Shown: in pieces, positions 1 to 7,547 of the stretch
Position numbering within the stretch: the stretch's first letter is position 1
Layout: each line of letters opens with the position of its first letter
NCBI GenBank assembly: GCA_017458125.1
Contig: JAFTGB010000072.1
Span: 1 to 64,000, forward strand
Origin: Prevotella sp.
GTDB taxonomy: Bacteria > Bacteroidota > Bacteroidia > Bacteroidales > Bacteroidaceae
Reading direction: 5' to 3'
Length of the DNA: 64,000 nt
The notes under the pieces: model-generated
Database searches by the model: none
Told to the model about the DNA's origin: nothing
The model's input: only the letters and a program-made list of their open reading frames with translations
Translations under genes and position numbers: made by a program

Positions 1-1029
1 GACCTTGACAACATCAAGGCACAGATCATCAAGCACTACCAGCACCTGTCAGACCGTGAGGCATTCGTCACGGCAGAGATGGTGCGCAATGCCTATCAGG
101 GCTTCGGCAGCGAATATGAGACCCTGCTGGGTGCTTTCGACAAGGACATTGCCAACCTGAAAAGACGTGTAGGCAAGGACAGGGCTTTGGGAACATACAA
201 ACTACAAGTAAGGTCGAGAAACTACGTAGCGGACTTTCTTCAGATGAATTTCCGTCGAACTGATATATCCATGCAGGAACTGACACCCGACTTCATCAAG
301 GAGTTTGCCGTCTATCTCAGCAATGACCGAGGTCTGGCAAGTTCCACCATCTGGCTGACGTGCATGCACCTGAAAGGAGTAATAGGCCGTGCCCATGACA
401 ACGGCAAGATACAGCGCAACGTGTTTGCGCAGTTCCATATCAGTCCCAAGTGCAAGGAGCGTACCTTTCTGACAGAGGAAGAACTGAAGGAGGTAATGGC
501 ACATGAGTTTGAGGATTCTAACCTCGCATTCGTCCGTGACCTCTTCGTTTTCATGAACTTCACCGCCCTGTCGTTTGTGGACTTGAAGGAACTGACTACG
601 GACAACATCGTGGAGGTGAACGGTGAGAAATGGATTGTCGGCAAGCGTCATAAGACGGGTGTACCTTATCAAGTGAAACTGCTGGCAGTGCCCTTGCAGA
701 TTATCGACCGCTACCGTAAGTATCCAAAAGAAAATCCCAAGTCGGTGTTTGGTGAGGTGAACTACTGGAGCGTATGCAAGAAATTGAAGCCAGTAATGAA
801 AGAGTGCGGCATTGACAAGCCAATTTCCGCACACTGCGCAAGGCATGGATTCGCCACCATGGCTTTAACCAATGGCATGCCCATAGAGAGCGTAAGCCGA
901 GTATTAGGGCACACTAACATCGTCACGACCCAGATATATGCTCGCATCACCACGCAGAAGTTAGACAATGACCTAACCATGTTGGGTAACAAGTTAAACC
1001 AGTCATTCAGTAACATCAAAAGAGCATAG
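1..1029 (+). CDS. Tyrosine recombinase (integrase), 5' end outside window
   Basis: The reading frame is open from base 1, so the N-terminus, including most of the arm-binding domain, lies upstream. A core-binding SAM-like segment (around 230-440) is followed by a catalytic domain. Visible catalytic parts are a Lys in GKRHKTG, HxxR in AHCARHG, the GH of VLGHTN, and the Tyr in TQIYARI. The usual first catalytic Arg (TGLR) is replaced: the box reads TALSFVDL, with Ser at that point, as I recall for CTnDOT-type Bacteroidetes integrases. It would integrate and excise the element that also carries the MobV relaxase downstream. The next gene starts 4 bases after its stop. Family is certain; the attachment site is not identifiable here. 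Confidence 0.93.
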   Translation, partial: DLDNIKAQIIKHYQHLSDREAFVTAEMVRNAYQGFGSEYETLLGAFDKDIANLKRRVGKDRALGTYKLQVRSRNYVADFLQMNFRRTDISMQELTPDFIKEFAVYLSNDRGLASSTIWLTCMHLKGVIGRAHDNGKIQRNVFAQFHISPKCKERTFLTEEELKEVMAHEFEDSNLAFVRDLFVFMNFTALSFVDLKELTTDNIVEVNGEKWIVGKRHKTGVPYQVKLLAVPLQIIDRYRKYPKENPKSVFGEVNYWSVCKKLKPVMKECGIDKPISAHCARHGFATMALTNGMPIESVSRVLGHTNIVTTQIYARITTQKLDNDLTMLGNKLNQSFSNIKRA

Positions 1030-1033
1030 ACGC

Positions 1034-1405
1034 ATGGAAGAAAGAAACATCATCAAGTGGAGTGAGTATAGCGGGTACACTGAACTGACTATACCGAGTG
1101 GGGAGATTTGGATGAGCGAGTCCGAGATAGTGGACTTGTTCGGAGTGTTCATCCCCAAGTTGAGAAACGCCATCAAAGCCCTCTACAAAGAGGAGTTGGT
1201 AAAGCCATACGAGGCAGAGCGAACCATCAAGAAGAGAGATAACTTGTATGTCACAGTATATAACATGGAGGTCGTTCTGCTGCTTGCCTTCCAGCTGAAC
1301 TCCTATCAGGCAAGGGCTGTCCGCAGGGAACTGATGGAACGTATCACCCGTAACCACAAACCGTTTGAGGTGATTCTGACAGCAACAACAGGAAAAGGGA
1401 ATTAG
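1034..1405 (+). CDS. Small protein of mobilizable element, possibly RhuM/KilA-like
   Basis: A 123-residue protein starting just after the integrase stop, so probably co-transcribed. The N-terminal half (residues 10-60) reads like a winged-helix or antirepressor-type segment (SESEIVDLFGV, then KLRNAIKALYKEELV). The C-terminal half carries VYNMEVVLLLAFQLNSYQA followed by RRELMERI, which resembles part of the RhuM/virulence protein family found in Bacteroidetes mobile elements. It has no signal peptide or membrane segment, so a cytoplasmic DNA-binding or regulatory role is plausible, but this is inference. The link to RhuM is by eye only. Confidence 0.6.
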   Translation: MEERNIIKWSEYSGYTELTIPSGEIWMSESEIVDLFGVFIPKLRNAIKALYKEELVKPYEAERTIKKRDNLYVTVYNMEVVLLLAFQLNSYQARAVRRELMERITRNHKPFEVILTATTGKGN

Positions 1406-1433
1406 CAACAATAGCGGCAGGAAATATAAGGAC

Positions 1434-1509
1434 GGACTTTTAGGAGGATAGATAGTGTGTTGGAACGATGGTACGCTCCAATACACAACGTCTATCCCTC
1501 CTTTAGTCC
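1434..1509 (+). other. Candidate oriT of MobV type with nick site
   Basis: An imperfect palindrome spans this stretch: the left arm (GGACT, AGGAGG, ATAGA) mirrors the right arm ending CTATCCCTCC-TTTAGTCC. Inside the left arm, 1453-1461 reads TAGTGTGTT. This matches the published MobM nick sequence of plasmid pMV158, TAGTGTG/TTA, placing the predicted nick between 1459 and 1460. It lies about 360 bases upstream of the MobV relaxase gene, in the non-coding gap 1406-1820. Sequence match is seen directly; function is inferred. Confidence 0.7.
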
Positions 1510-1647
1510 ATCCGTCCATTGCAACTTCCCTATAGTCAAAAAGAAGAAACATCGTCTCACAGAGGACGAAGCACAGGGAACGGCAATGCACGACAGGGCT
1601 GATGCTGGCGCAGGTACGGATATTTTCAAGAGACGGAAAATACCGTA

Positions 1648-1707
1648 GCCTATTAGGGGATTTTTCGAGCCGCACAAACAAGTTTGTGCTAAAAATCCCC
1701 AATAGGC
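1648..1707. repeat. Cruciform-like inverted repeat upstream of mob
   Basis: Outer arms 1648-1665 and 1691-1707 (GCCTATT-AGGGGATTTTT against its complement, one extra base on the left) enclose an inner perfect hairpin of GCACAAAC (1672-1679) with GTTTGTGC (1682-1689). It lies between the candidate nick site and the relaxase start. It may be part of the origin of transfer or a transcription attenuator for the relaxase gene. Confidence 0.6.
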
Positions 1708-1820
1708 CGAGGTGTTGCACCCCTCTGGACTCCCTGCCAAGACCGTCGGCAAGAGCCGAACACAGACAAGAACGAGAGACCAACGAAACGGAATGTCAAA
1801 CAAACAATCAAAACAAGCAA

Positions 1821-3146
1821 ATGGGATACGCAGTATTACACTTAGAGAAAGCAAAGGGAGCGGACTGCGGCATGTCTGCCCACATCGAGAGAACCATAGA
1901 GCCGAAGAACGCTGACCCAAGTCGGACACACCTCAACCGTGAACTAATCCAGTTCCCAGATGGTGTCCGTAACAGGACAGCAGCCATCCAGCACCGCCTT
2001 GACACGGCAGGGCTTAAACGCAAGATAGGCAAGAATCAGGTACAGGCTATCCGCATCGTGCTCACTGGCACCCATGCAGACATGGAGCAAATAGAGCAGA
2101 CGGGCAGACTGGATGAATGGTGCCAAGACAACATTGACTGGCTCCGCAAGACCTACGGAGCGGACAATGTGGTATCAGCCGTATTGCACATGGACGAGGA
2201 AACACCACATATCCATGCCACCATCGTCCCCATCGTACAGACGGAGCGCAAGAAGCAGAAGAAGGAACAGGCAGTCAAGAAGAGATACAGGACGAAAGCC
2301 CCTGCACCCCGTCTATGTGCTGACGAGGTGATGAGCCGTACCAACCTGATATGCTATCAAGACACATACGCTGAGCAGATGGCGGCATACGGACTACAGC
2401 GTGGCATTAAAGGCTCAGAGGCACAGCACATATCAACGCATGAATATTACCGCAGCCTCATTGCGCAGGGCGAGGACTTACAGGCAAACATCACCCAACT
2501 GCTGAAAGAACAGGAAAAGGCAAGATGGGTGATAGCCGAGGCAGAACAGGCAAAGAAAGACCTTGCCCGTATCAAGGCAGAGGCCAAGACAGAGGAACTG
2601 AAGAACTCTGCCACGAAGACTGCCACCAGCGTACTCAACGGAGTGAACTCTCTTCTTGGCGGCAACAAGGTGAACCGACTGGAGAAAGAGAATGCCCAAC
2701 TGCACAGGGAAGTGGATGAGTTAAACGATCGCATCGAAAGACTCCACACTGACATGCAGAAGATGAGGGACAACCACACAAGGGAACTCAACCGCACCAA
2801 TGAGCAGCATCAGCAGGAGGTCAGCAACTTGAAGCGTCTCTTAGACAAGGCTCATAGATGGTTTCCAAGTTTCAAGCGTTTCCTCAACATGGAGCGTGAA
2901 TGTCTGGAGTGTGGCTTCAACGCAGACCAGACCGACAAACTGCTGCATGGGCAGACCGTCAATTATAGCGGGTGGCTGCACTCCAATGAGTACAGGCGCA
3001 ATGCACTTGCCAATAACGTCACGGCACAAGTGATAGTGGATGAGAAACGTTTTCTCTTCCTGCACATAAACAACACACCCATTGCCCAATGGTTTAAAGA
3101 ACAGTTTGGAATAGGTCAAGAGCAACGAAGAAGCCTTAGGGTATAA
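1821..3146 (+). CDS. MobV-family relaxase (Pre/Mob)
   Basis: A 441-residue mobilization protein that would nick oriT and pilot the strand during conjugative mobilization of the element. The start is taken at 1821, where the protein begins MGYAVLHLEKAKG, the usual MobV N-terminus; an upstream in-frame ATG at 1602 would add 73 residues of non-conserved sequence running through the inverted repeat. The metal site H123-M-D125-E126 ... H130-I-H132 is intact. Residues from about 225 to 345 form a long coiled coil, typical of the family. The gene ends at a strong bidirectional terminator. No transfer (tra) genes are present, so it would rely on a helper conjugation machine. Confidence 0.92.
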   Translation: MGYAVLHLEKAKGADCGMSAHIERTIEPKNADPSRTHLNRELIQFPDGVRNRTAAIQHRLDTAGLKRKIGKNQVQAIRIVLTGTHADMEQIEQTGRLDEWCQDNIDWLRKTYGADNVVSAVLHMDEETPHIHATIVPIVQTERKKQKKEQAVKKRYRTKAPAPRLCADEVMSRTNLICYQDTYAEQMAAYGLQRGIKGSEAQHISTHEYYRSLIAQGEDLQANITQLLKEQEKARWVIAEAEQAKKDLARIKAEAKTEELKNSATKTATSVLNGVNSLLGGNKVNRLEKENAQLHREVDELNDRIERLHTDMQKMRDNHTRELNRTNEQHQQEVSNLKRLLDKAHRWFPSFKRFLNMERECLECGFNADQTDKLLHGQTVNYSGWLHSNEYRRNALANNVTAQVIVDEKRFLFLHINNTPIAQWFKEQFGIGQEQRRSLRV

Positions 3147-3185
3147 GAAAATGAGGTGTGTCAGTTTGAACACACCTCATTTTCT
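3146..3185. terminator. Bidirectional terminator between mob and the convergent operon
   Basis: Perfect 16-bp arms at 3146-3161 (starting AGAAAATGAGG) and 3170-3185 with an 8-base loop. The A-rich start and T-rich end let it serve both strands. It overlaps the stop codons of both convergent genes. Confidence 0.85.
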
Positions 3186-3651
3186 ATCTGTCATTCTTAG
3201 AAATTAAAGGAGTAATAAAAATGAATACTTGCAGTCCGTCCTTTCTAATAAAATTGGTCAACTGCTCCAAAGCCCTTACGTAACCTACGGAGTTTTCACG
3301 AATGTTCTCAATAATTTCTGTGTCGCTCGTACCGTCCGATTTCTCCGACGTGCGGATAATCATGTCTTGTGTGATGTTCGAGCCATTGAAGAAACGCGAA
3401 GCCTGTGCCATAGCCTTGACGGATGCCACACGGTTCAGCGCAGCCTCCGTCTTGTACCTCTCCTTGTCGAGTGCCAGCACCGAAATGAGGTAGGCGTCAT
3501 AGTAGTCATCTACAGCTCGGACGCCCTCAAACGGTGCATTATTGTACATACGAATCAAGAAATTCGTAAAAGCCACACGGTCGCTGTTGTAACTTTGGGC
3601 ATGTCCGCCCAAAGTTATTAGCAGGAATAGGGATATAACAGATAATCTCAT
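3184..3651 (-). CDS. Exported protein of unknown function, last gene of envelope operon
   Basis: A 155-residue protein with a clear signal peptide (MRLSVISLFLLITLGGHAQS, cleavage probably after HA-Q). The mature part looks largely helical, with no motif I recognise. Its start overlaps the stop of the preceding gene by four bases (ATGA), which implies translational coupling. It is the fifth and last gene of the minus-strand operon 7091-3184 and ends in the shared bidirectional terminator. Function unknown. Confidence 0.75.
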   Translation of the reverse strand: MRLSVISLFLLITLGGHAQSYNSDRVAFTNFLIRMYNNAPFEGVRAVDDYYDAYLISVLALDKERYKTEAALNRVASVKAMAQASRFFNGSNITQDMIIRTSEKSDGTSDTEIIENIRENSVGYVRALEQLTNFIRKDGLQVFIFITPLISKNDR

Positions 3652-3923
3652 ACCAGTTTTGCTTTCAAAAGGATTGCTAATGATGGTGACTGCACCCTGT
3701 CTACATAATTCTTGAGCGTAACAGTGTTTATCTGCTCCAGTTCTGAGTAAGCAGAATAGAGTTTGTCAATGTTTATCTCAAATGACTTCCCTGTATTCTC
3801 ACGAATCCCACAGCATTCATTCCCCTTTATTTGTATGGACGAGTACCTCACTCCCGTTACGCTTGTTGCAGAATGAACGCTTTGTAGTCTTTTGAGAAAA
3901 CCGTCTTTACTAATTTTATTCAT
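3648..3923 (-). CDS. Small hypothetical protein in envelope operon
   Basis: A 91-residue protein overlapping the upstream gene by 8 bases and the downstream gene by 4. It has no signal peptide, unlike its four neighbours, so it may be cytoplasmic. The sequence mixes beta-like N-terminal stretches (residues 20-50) with a helical C-terminus. I do not recognise a family. The tight overlaps are the main support that it is a real gene. Confidence 0.6.
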   Translation of the reverse strand: MNKISKDGFLKRLQSVHSATSVTGVRYSSIQIKGNECCGIRENTGKSFEINIDKLYSAYSELEQINTVTLKNYVDRVQSPSLAILLKAKLV

Positions 3924-5181
3924 GATTGCGAGTGATAGTGAATTTGGAAATCTTCATCAAATCGTCTTGCGGAATCATTAGAGTCATCAAGATACGATGC
4001 TGGGGAGTTCCCAACTTATGCTTAGGATAACCAGCAACGTAAGCCTTGTCGGTTACATCATAAGCAGCAGTGTCTTCGCAGAAAGAAAAGAAACAAAAGC
4101 TTTCAATGTCCTCTACCGACTGAATGTAATTCAGAATACGGTCTTTGGCAACGTAGTAACGGGTGTAGTTGGTCATACCTGCATTCGCATCTTTAGTCAG
4201 GAAACTCTCATAGGCAGGAATATATTGGTAAAATATCCTTTTATCGTTTATATCGGCACCATATCTTAATTTGTTTCTTTCTCCAAAGCCAGAAGATGAT
4301 GTAACCCGACTAAATGAAGAAACTAATTGTATTCGTGATGCCTCTGTATCAGTGGTTATACAAACATTCAATATTGCTTTGGGGTAGGTAAAGTTGAAAA
4401 ATTCGCTAAGCAGTTCCAGTGTTTTCTTTGAACGGAATGTATATTCCTCTGTCCGCTTATACTTATTCGAACGATAGCCACGATCAACAATACTTGATGC
4501 GACAGGATAAAAACCTATTCCATATACTTCTTTTCCTAACTCTTGATACTCCTTGATTTTCTCTTTGCTGAGCGTGATACTTTCTAATGTGCTGTAAAAA
4601 AGTTCACTGGCTTTGATGGCATTTCCATTGGCAACAGCATCTATTTCTGCTGTAGCCTCTCCGCTTGCTTTCGGATTTGTGACATTGATTTTATAGTCAA
4701 ATCCTGTCATGTACAATTTCTCCATTACACTGAGCATATTTTCTACTATCTTCTCCTCGTTTATCTTGTTCAGTTCTTCCATTTTCAGATTCATGGCAAA
4801 AGAGGCACCTGCAAATTCTGCTTCAGCACCCTTACTCTTGGCATAGCTGATGAGCTGGGGGATGCTGACCGTTGCCTGAAGCATAACGAATGCTTTTCCG
4901 TCTGGCAGATTCTCACTCGAAAGTTCCTTAAAGCCCTTGATGTTGCCATTTGATAATGTTACAACCTCGTCTTTCACTAAGTCGTCGTTCAGAATGGTAG
5001 TGTTAGCCGACACGAATGTGCCGTAAGTCTGTTCGATGGCACTGCGCAGTGCCGACTTCGTAGCCTCCTCCTTTGTTGCGCCGTCGGCAGACACCACCAA
5101 TGTCATCTCGTCTGTAGTCTGGGCACTCACTTGAAATACGTTCAAGATGAATAGTGCGATTAGTAATGCTTTTGCTTTCAT
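3916..5181 (-). CDS. Exported protein with FlgT/LPP20-like N-terminal domain
   Basis: A 421-residue protein with a signal peptide (MKAKALLIALFILNVFQVSAQ). Residues 27-115 show the pattern of FlgT N-terminal/LPP20-type domains: a beta strand, then repeated Ala-rich helix (ATKEEATKSALRSAIEQTYG), the VSANTTILNDDL segment, a Gly-X-Ile turn (NGNIKGF) and a closing strand (AFVMLQATVSI). The remaining 300 residues are not recognisable. Such domains occur in periplasmic or outer-membrane-associated lipoprotein partners, so an envelope role is likely. There is no lipobox Cys. It is the third gene of the operon, 25 bases after the second. Confidence 0.75.
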   Translation of the reverse strand: MKAKALLIALFILNVFQVSAQTTDEMTLVVSADGATKEEATKSALRSAIEQTYGTFVSANTTILNDDLVKDEVVTLSNGNIKGFKELSSENLPDGKAFVMLQATVSIPQLISYAKSKGAEAEFAGASFAMNLKMEELNKINEEKIVENMLSVMEKLYMTGFDYKINVTNPKASGEATAEIDAVANGNAIKASELFYSTLESITLSKEKIKEYQELGKEVYGIGFYPVASSIVDRGYRSNKYKRTEEYTFRSKKTLELLSEFFNFTYPKAILNVCITTDTEASRIQLVSSFSRVTSSSGFGERNKLRYGADINDKRIFYQYIPAYESFLTKDANAGMTNYTRYYVAKDRILNYIQSVEDIESFCFFSFCEDTAAYDVTDKAYVAGYPKHKLGTPQHRILMTLMIPQDDLMKISKFTITRNHE

Positions 5182-5206
5182 TTTCTATATCATATTATGT
5201 TCTTGT

Positions 5207-6142
5207 TTACCACCAACTGTAGATAATGGTTTTGTATATCGCCTTTGGCTGGTTTTTTGCCCACGCAACGCCGATAGCCTTGACTACATCTACGATGCTA
5301 CGTTTGAACTGCTGGTTGTCTTCGTATTGTTTCATCTTGAAATCCCACTCCCGCTTGGCATCGGCCTGTAGTTTCTGCTCTACCGCCAGACGCAATGCCG
5401 ACACTTCGGCATAGTTGGTGAACTTTGGACAAATCTGGCTGATAATGTCTGCCACCTCGCTTGCTCCTTGGGCATTTTGGCTTTTCGCCCATGCGTTTCT
5501 TGCCTTCTCTAATAGAATGGTCGATTCTGAATCCATCTTCTGCTGATAGACTACTCCCGCTTGCTGTTGGCACTGTAAAAAACAATCCCTGCATACATCA
5601 GGAATGGAGGTCAGCAGAAAAATAGCCTCGTCGTATGCCTGAGTGTCTACAAGGCTCTGGGCATTCTGAATGATAGCCGGGCATTGTGAAGTATAATAAT
5701 CCATAATTTTCTCCTTGGCTTCATTGAGCATCTGCTGGATTTTCGGATTATCGCCCTTAATATTGCGGAATGCACTGATAAACGTTTTGTTCTCGTTGGT
5801 GCCAATACCTGCGGCTTGCAGGGTGACTGAGGCGTAAAGTTTGTTTTCCACCACATCGCCCACCATCAGTGTAATGTCCATCTTCTCGGAAATGCGGGCT
5901 GGTGTAGTTGGTGTGACGTCTTTCTGCGTGATGTCAACCTTGGCCGTCAGCACAAAACGCTTAGTGTAGCCATTGTCGGCATAGCCGTTGGCTGTCAGAG
6001 CGCTCTGCAACTTGGTTTCAAGATTTCGTGCCGCTTCCTCAGGTAGTTTCTCGTCAACAACTTGTGCATTGATAGATATGGTCTGTGCATAACATACAAA
6101 GTATGCAAATACAGTTATTATAAATAATGTAGTACGTTTCAT
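5207..6142 (-). CDS. Exported protein of unknown function
   Basis: A 311-residue protein with signal peptide (cleavage near CYAQ-T). Residues 20-140 look like a beta-rich domain in which VDEKLPEEAARNLETKLQSA resembles the helix that opens CsgG/TolB-like N-terminal folds. Residues 150-290 are helical, with a CxxC (CRDC near residue 185) followed by CQQQ, and TPR-like spacing. It starts one base after the stop of the DUF6175 gene, so the two are coupled. Function unknown. Confidence 0.75.
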   Translation of the reverse strand: MKRTTLFIITVFAYFVCYAQTISINAQVVDEKLPEEAARNLETKLQSALTANGYADNGYTKRFVLTAKVDITQKDVTPTTPARISEKMDITLMVGDVVENKLYASVTLQAAGIGTNENKTFISAFRNIKGDNPKIQQMLNEAKEKIMDYYTSQCPAIIQNAQSLVDTQAYDEAIFLLTSIPDVCRDCFLQCQQQAGVVYQQKMDSESTILLEKARNAWAKSQNAQGASEVADIISQICPKFTNYAEVSALRLAVEQKLQADAKREWDFKMKQYEDNQQFKRSIVDVVKAIGVAWAKNQPKAIYKTIIYSWW

Positions 6143-6143
6143 C

Positions 6144-7091
6144 CTATTTCTCTCCTAATACTAATACAGCCTCGCCGAGACCGCGAATAATGACTTTTGA
6201 TGTGATATTGTATGGCTCCTTTTGCAGGAAGTTCCGTAGTTGTGTAGCGAATGCTCGGGCATCCATCGCACGCCCCTTATCATATTGCAGCGGAATGCGT
6301 ACTTGTTCGAATTGTGCAAAGGATTCTGTACCGTCACTTAGATTAAAGGCCCCATTAACGCAGTTTTTCTGTAGCCACGACTGAATGCAGTCGGTCAGTT
6401 CCTCACCGCCGAACTCTGTTTCAAGGTCTTTGTCCCAACTATCCCAACAACGGACGGTCAGCGAAATCTCGCGGCCGTTCTTCTGTTGGTCGGCAAACCA
6501 TTCGCTCATCTGTTTGTCGAACGGCTTGATATTCTCCTTTACCGCTTTCTCTAATAACAGAGGAATGGCATCACTTGATGCTTTCGTTGTCCCTGCCGAA
6601 GTGGCAATGCGCTTGTTGGTATAGGCATCGAAGGCTTCGAGTGTGAACGATGCGGAGCGCCCTGCGCTCTCGCGGTTCAACTTCCACCATATCTGAATCA
6701 CAATGTCCGACTTCATCCGACGTTTCAGAATATCTAGTGGACTCTCCACCAGTTGCGCTCCACTGCTTTTGCTTGTGGTCACGTTGTCCTCAGCCTGTTT
6801 CACACTGAGACTCTTGATTTCCTGTTCGGCATCCTTCAGGCTGTACCCCAATGAGGTTAGCACACCGCCAACCTTGCTGATGACTTGCCCCAATTCAGTA
6901 TCCTCCTGAAATGCCTGCTGATAGTTGGGCACTTTCACGTCCGTTCCCTGATTGTTAAACGTGGTCATGAAATACCGTTGAGTACACCAGTTGTCGCTCG
7001 GCAGAATCATGATTGTCGGCTTCTTTGTCTGCCCGAAAACAGCAATCGCTGCCATTAGGACATTAATCATTAAAAACGTTTTCTTTTTCAT
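6144..7091 (-). CDS. DUF6175 family exported protein, first gene of envelope operon
   Basis: A 315-residue protein with signal peptide (MKKKTFLMINVLMAAIAVFG). The opening KKPTIMILPSDNWC and the later DVKVPNYQQAFQED and ESPLDILKRRMKSDIVIQ stretches match my memory of the Bacteroidetes DUF6175 family, which has a CsgG/TolB-like layout. Length fits the family. It leads a five-gene minus-strand operon of which four products are exported. Upstream lies a 250-base leader with a long imperfect hairpin. No function is established for the family that I know of. Confidence 0.8.
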   Translation of the reverse strand: MKKKTFLMINVLMAAIAVFGQTKKPTIMILPSDNWCTQRYFMTTFNNQGTDVKVPNYQQAFQEDTELGQVISKVGGVLTSLGYSLKDAEQEIKSLSVKQAEDNVTTSKSSGAQLVESPLDILKRRMKSDIVIQIWWKLNRESAGRSASFTLEAFDAYTNKRIATSAGTTKASSDAIPLLLEKAVKENIKPFDKQMSEWFADQQKNGREISLTVRCWDSWDKDLETEFGGEELTDCIQSWLQKNCVNGAFNLSDGTESFAQFEQVRIPLQYDKGRAMDARAFATQLRNFLQKEPYNITSKVIIRGLGEAVLVLGEK

Positions 7092-7182
7092 TCGCTCAAT
7101 TGCTTTAAGTTTGTACTATCCTTTTGGAGGCGATGACTCTACACAAACTTTGGAGCACAAAGAAAGTGCAGACCCGCCATAC

Positions 7183-7304
7183 ACCTTCTTGGCTCGCGAC
7201 AGCCACTATATCCTATGGAGAAGCCTGCACTCTATGAGTACATACTCCTATTGGATATAGTTCTTTGCCCGTATTCTCTTTTCCGAGGTCGCGATTCAGA
7301 AGGT
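7183..7304. repeat. Long imperfect hairpin in leader of the DUF6175 operon
   Basis: Outer arms 7183-7200 (ACCTTCT...CGCGAC) and 7288-7304 (GTCGCGA..AGAAGGT) pair with a few mismatches; inside, CTATATCC (7206-7213) pairs with GGATATAG (7253-7260). It lies in the 457-base gap 7092-7547, between the operon start and the AbiF RNA promoter. If the operon is transcribed from 7347-7355, this is a structured 5' leader on the minus strand. It could instead be a mobile-element end. Confidence 0.55.
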
Positions 7305-7346
7305 GAATTGAGCAAATAAAATATTGTGTCTCTTTCGAAACACGTT

Positions 7347-7355
7347 GCAAAAATA
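7347..7355 (-). promoter_or_regulatory. Possible -7 element for the envelope operon
   Basis: Read on the minus strand the site is TATTTTTGC, a full match to the Bacteroidetes -7 consensus TAnnTTTGC. No convincing TTTG -33 element lies 19-20 bases upstream, so support is moderate. It would give a leader of about 250 nt. Confidence 0.4.
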
Positions 7356-7406
7356 CAATAAAATTACAATATTTGGTATTATTTCTTCAAAAAACTAATA
7401 GAAATC

Positions 7407-7438
7407 TTGCATAATTCAGGAAAAAACATTATTTTTGC
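7407..7438 (+). promoter_or_regulatory. Promoter of the AbiF-associated RNA
   Basis: TTGC at 7407-7410, 19 bases, then TATTTTTGC at 7430-7438. This fits the Bacteroidetes -33/-7 promoter. The predicted start is about 7443-7446, immediately before the structured RNA. Confidence 0.75.
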
Positions 7439-7443
7439 AGGCG

Positions 7444-7535
7444 AAATGAAGAAGATTCTCGGATAAGACAGTCCGAATCAAACGATAACAGAACCCGTCG
7501 GCATCCCGTAGATCTGCTGGCGGGTCACCTTTTTT
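7444..7535 (+). ncRNA. Candidate antitoxin ncRNA of an AbiF-type HEPN system
   Basis: An approximately 90-nt transcript is predicted between a good promoter and an intrinsic terminator, ending 13 bases before the HEPN gene. It has an internal stem (GATT..CGGA, 7454-7463, with TCCGAATC, 7472-7479), an unpaired A-rich linker (7480-7492), then an 11-bp terminal stem (7493-7503 with 7515-7525) with two G-U pairs, and six T. There is no open reading frame of note. Recent work, as I recall it, describes AbiF toxins paired with a conserved ncRNA, and this arrangement fits. The RNA and its role are inferred; the layout is seen. Confidence 0.7.
7493..7535 (+). terminator. Intrinsic terminator of the AbiF-associated RNA
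   Basis: Stem ACCCGTCGGCA (7493-7503) with TGCTGGCGGGT (7515-7525), loop of 11, then T6 at 7530-7535. It sits between the RNA and the HEPN gene, so the toxin would depend on read-through, as in type III toxin-antitoxin loci. Confidence 0.75.
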
Positions 7536-7547
7536 ATATAGACGACA

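Noticed and set aside
1602-1820. Long N-terminus of MobV from ATG 1602
   Set aside because: It would translate the inverted repeat and lacks similarity; MobV proteins start at MGYAVLH.
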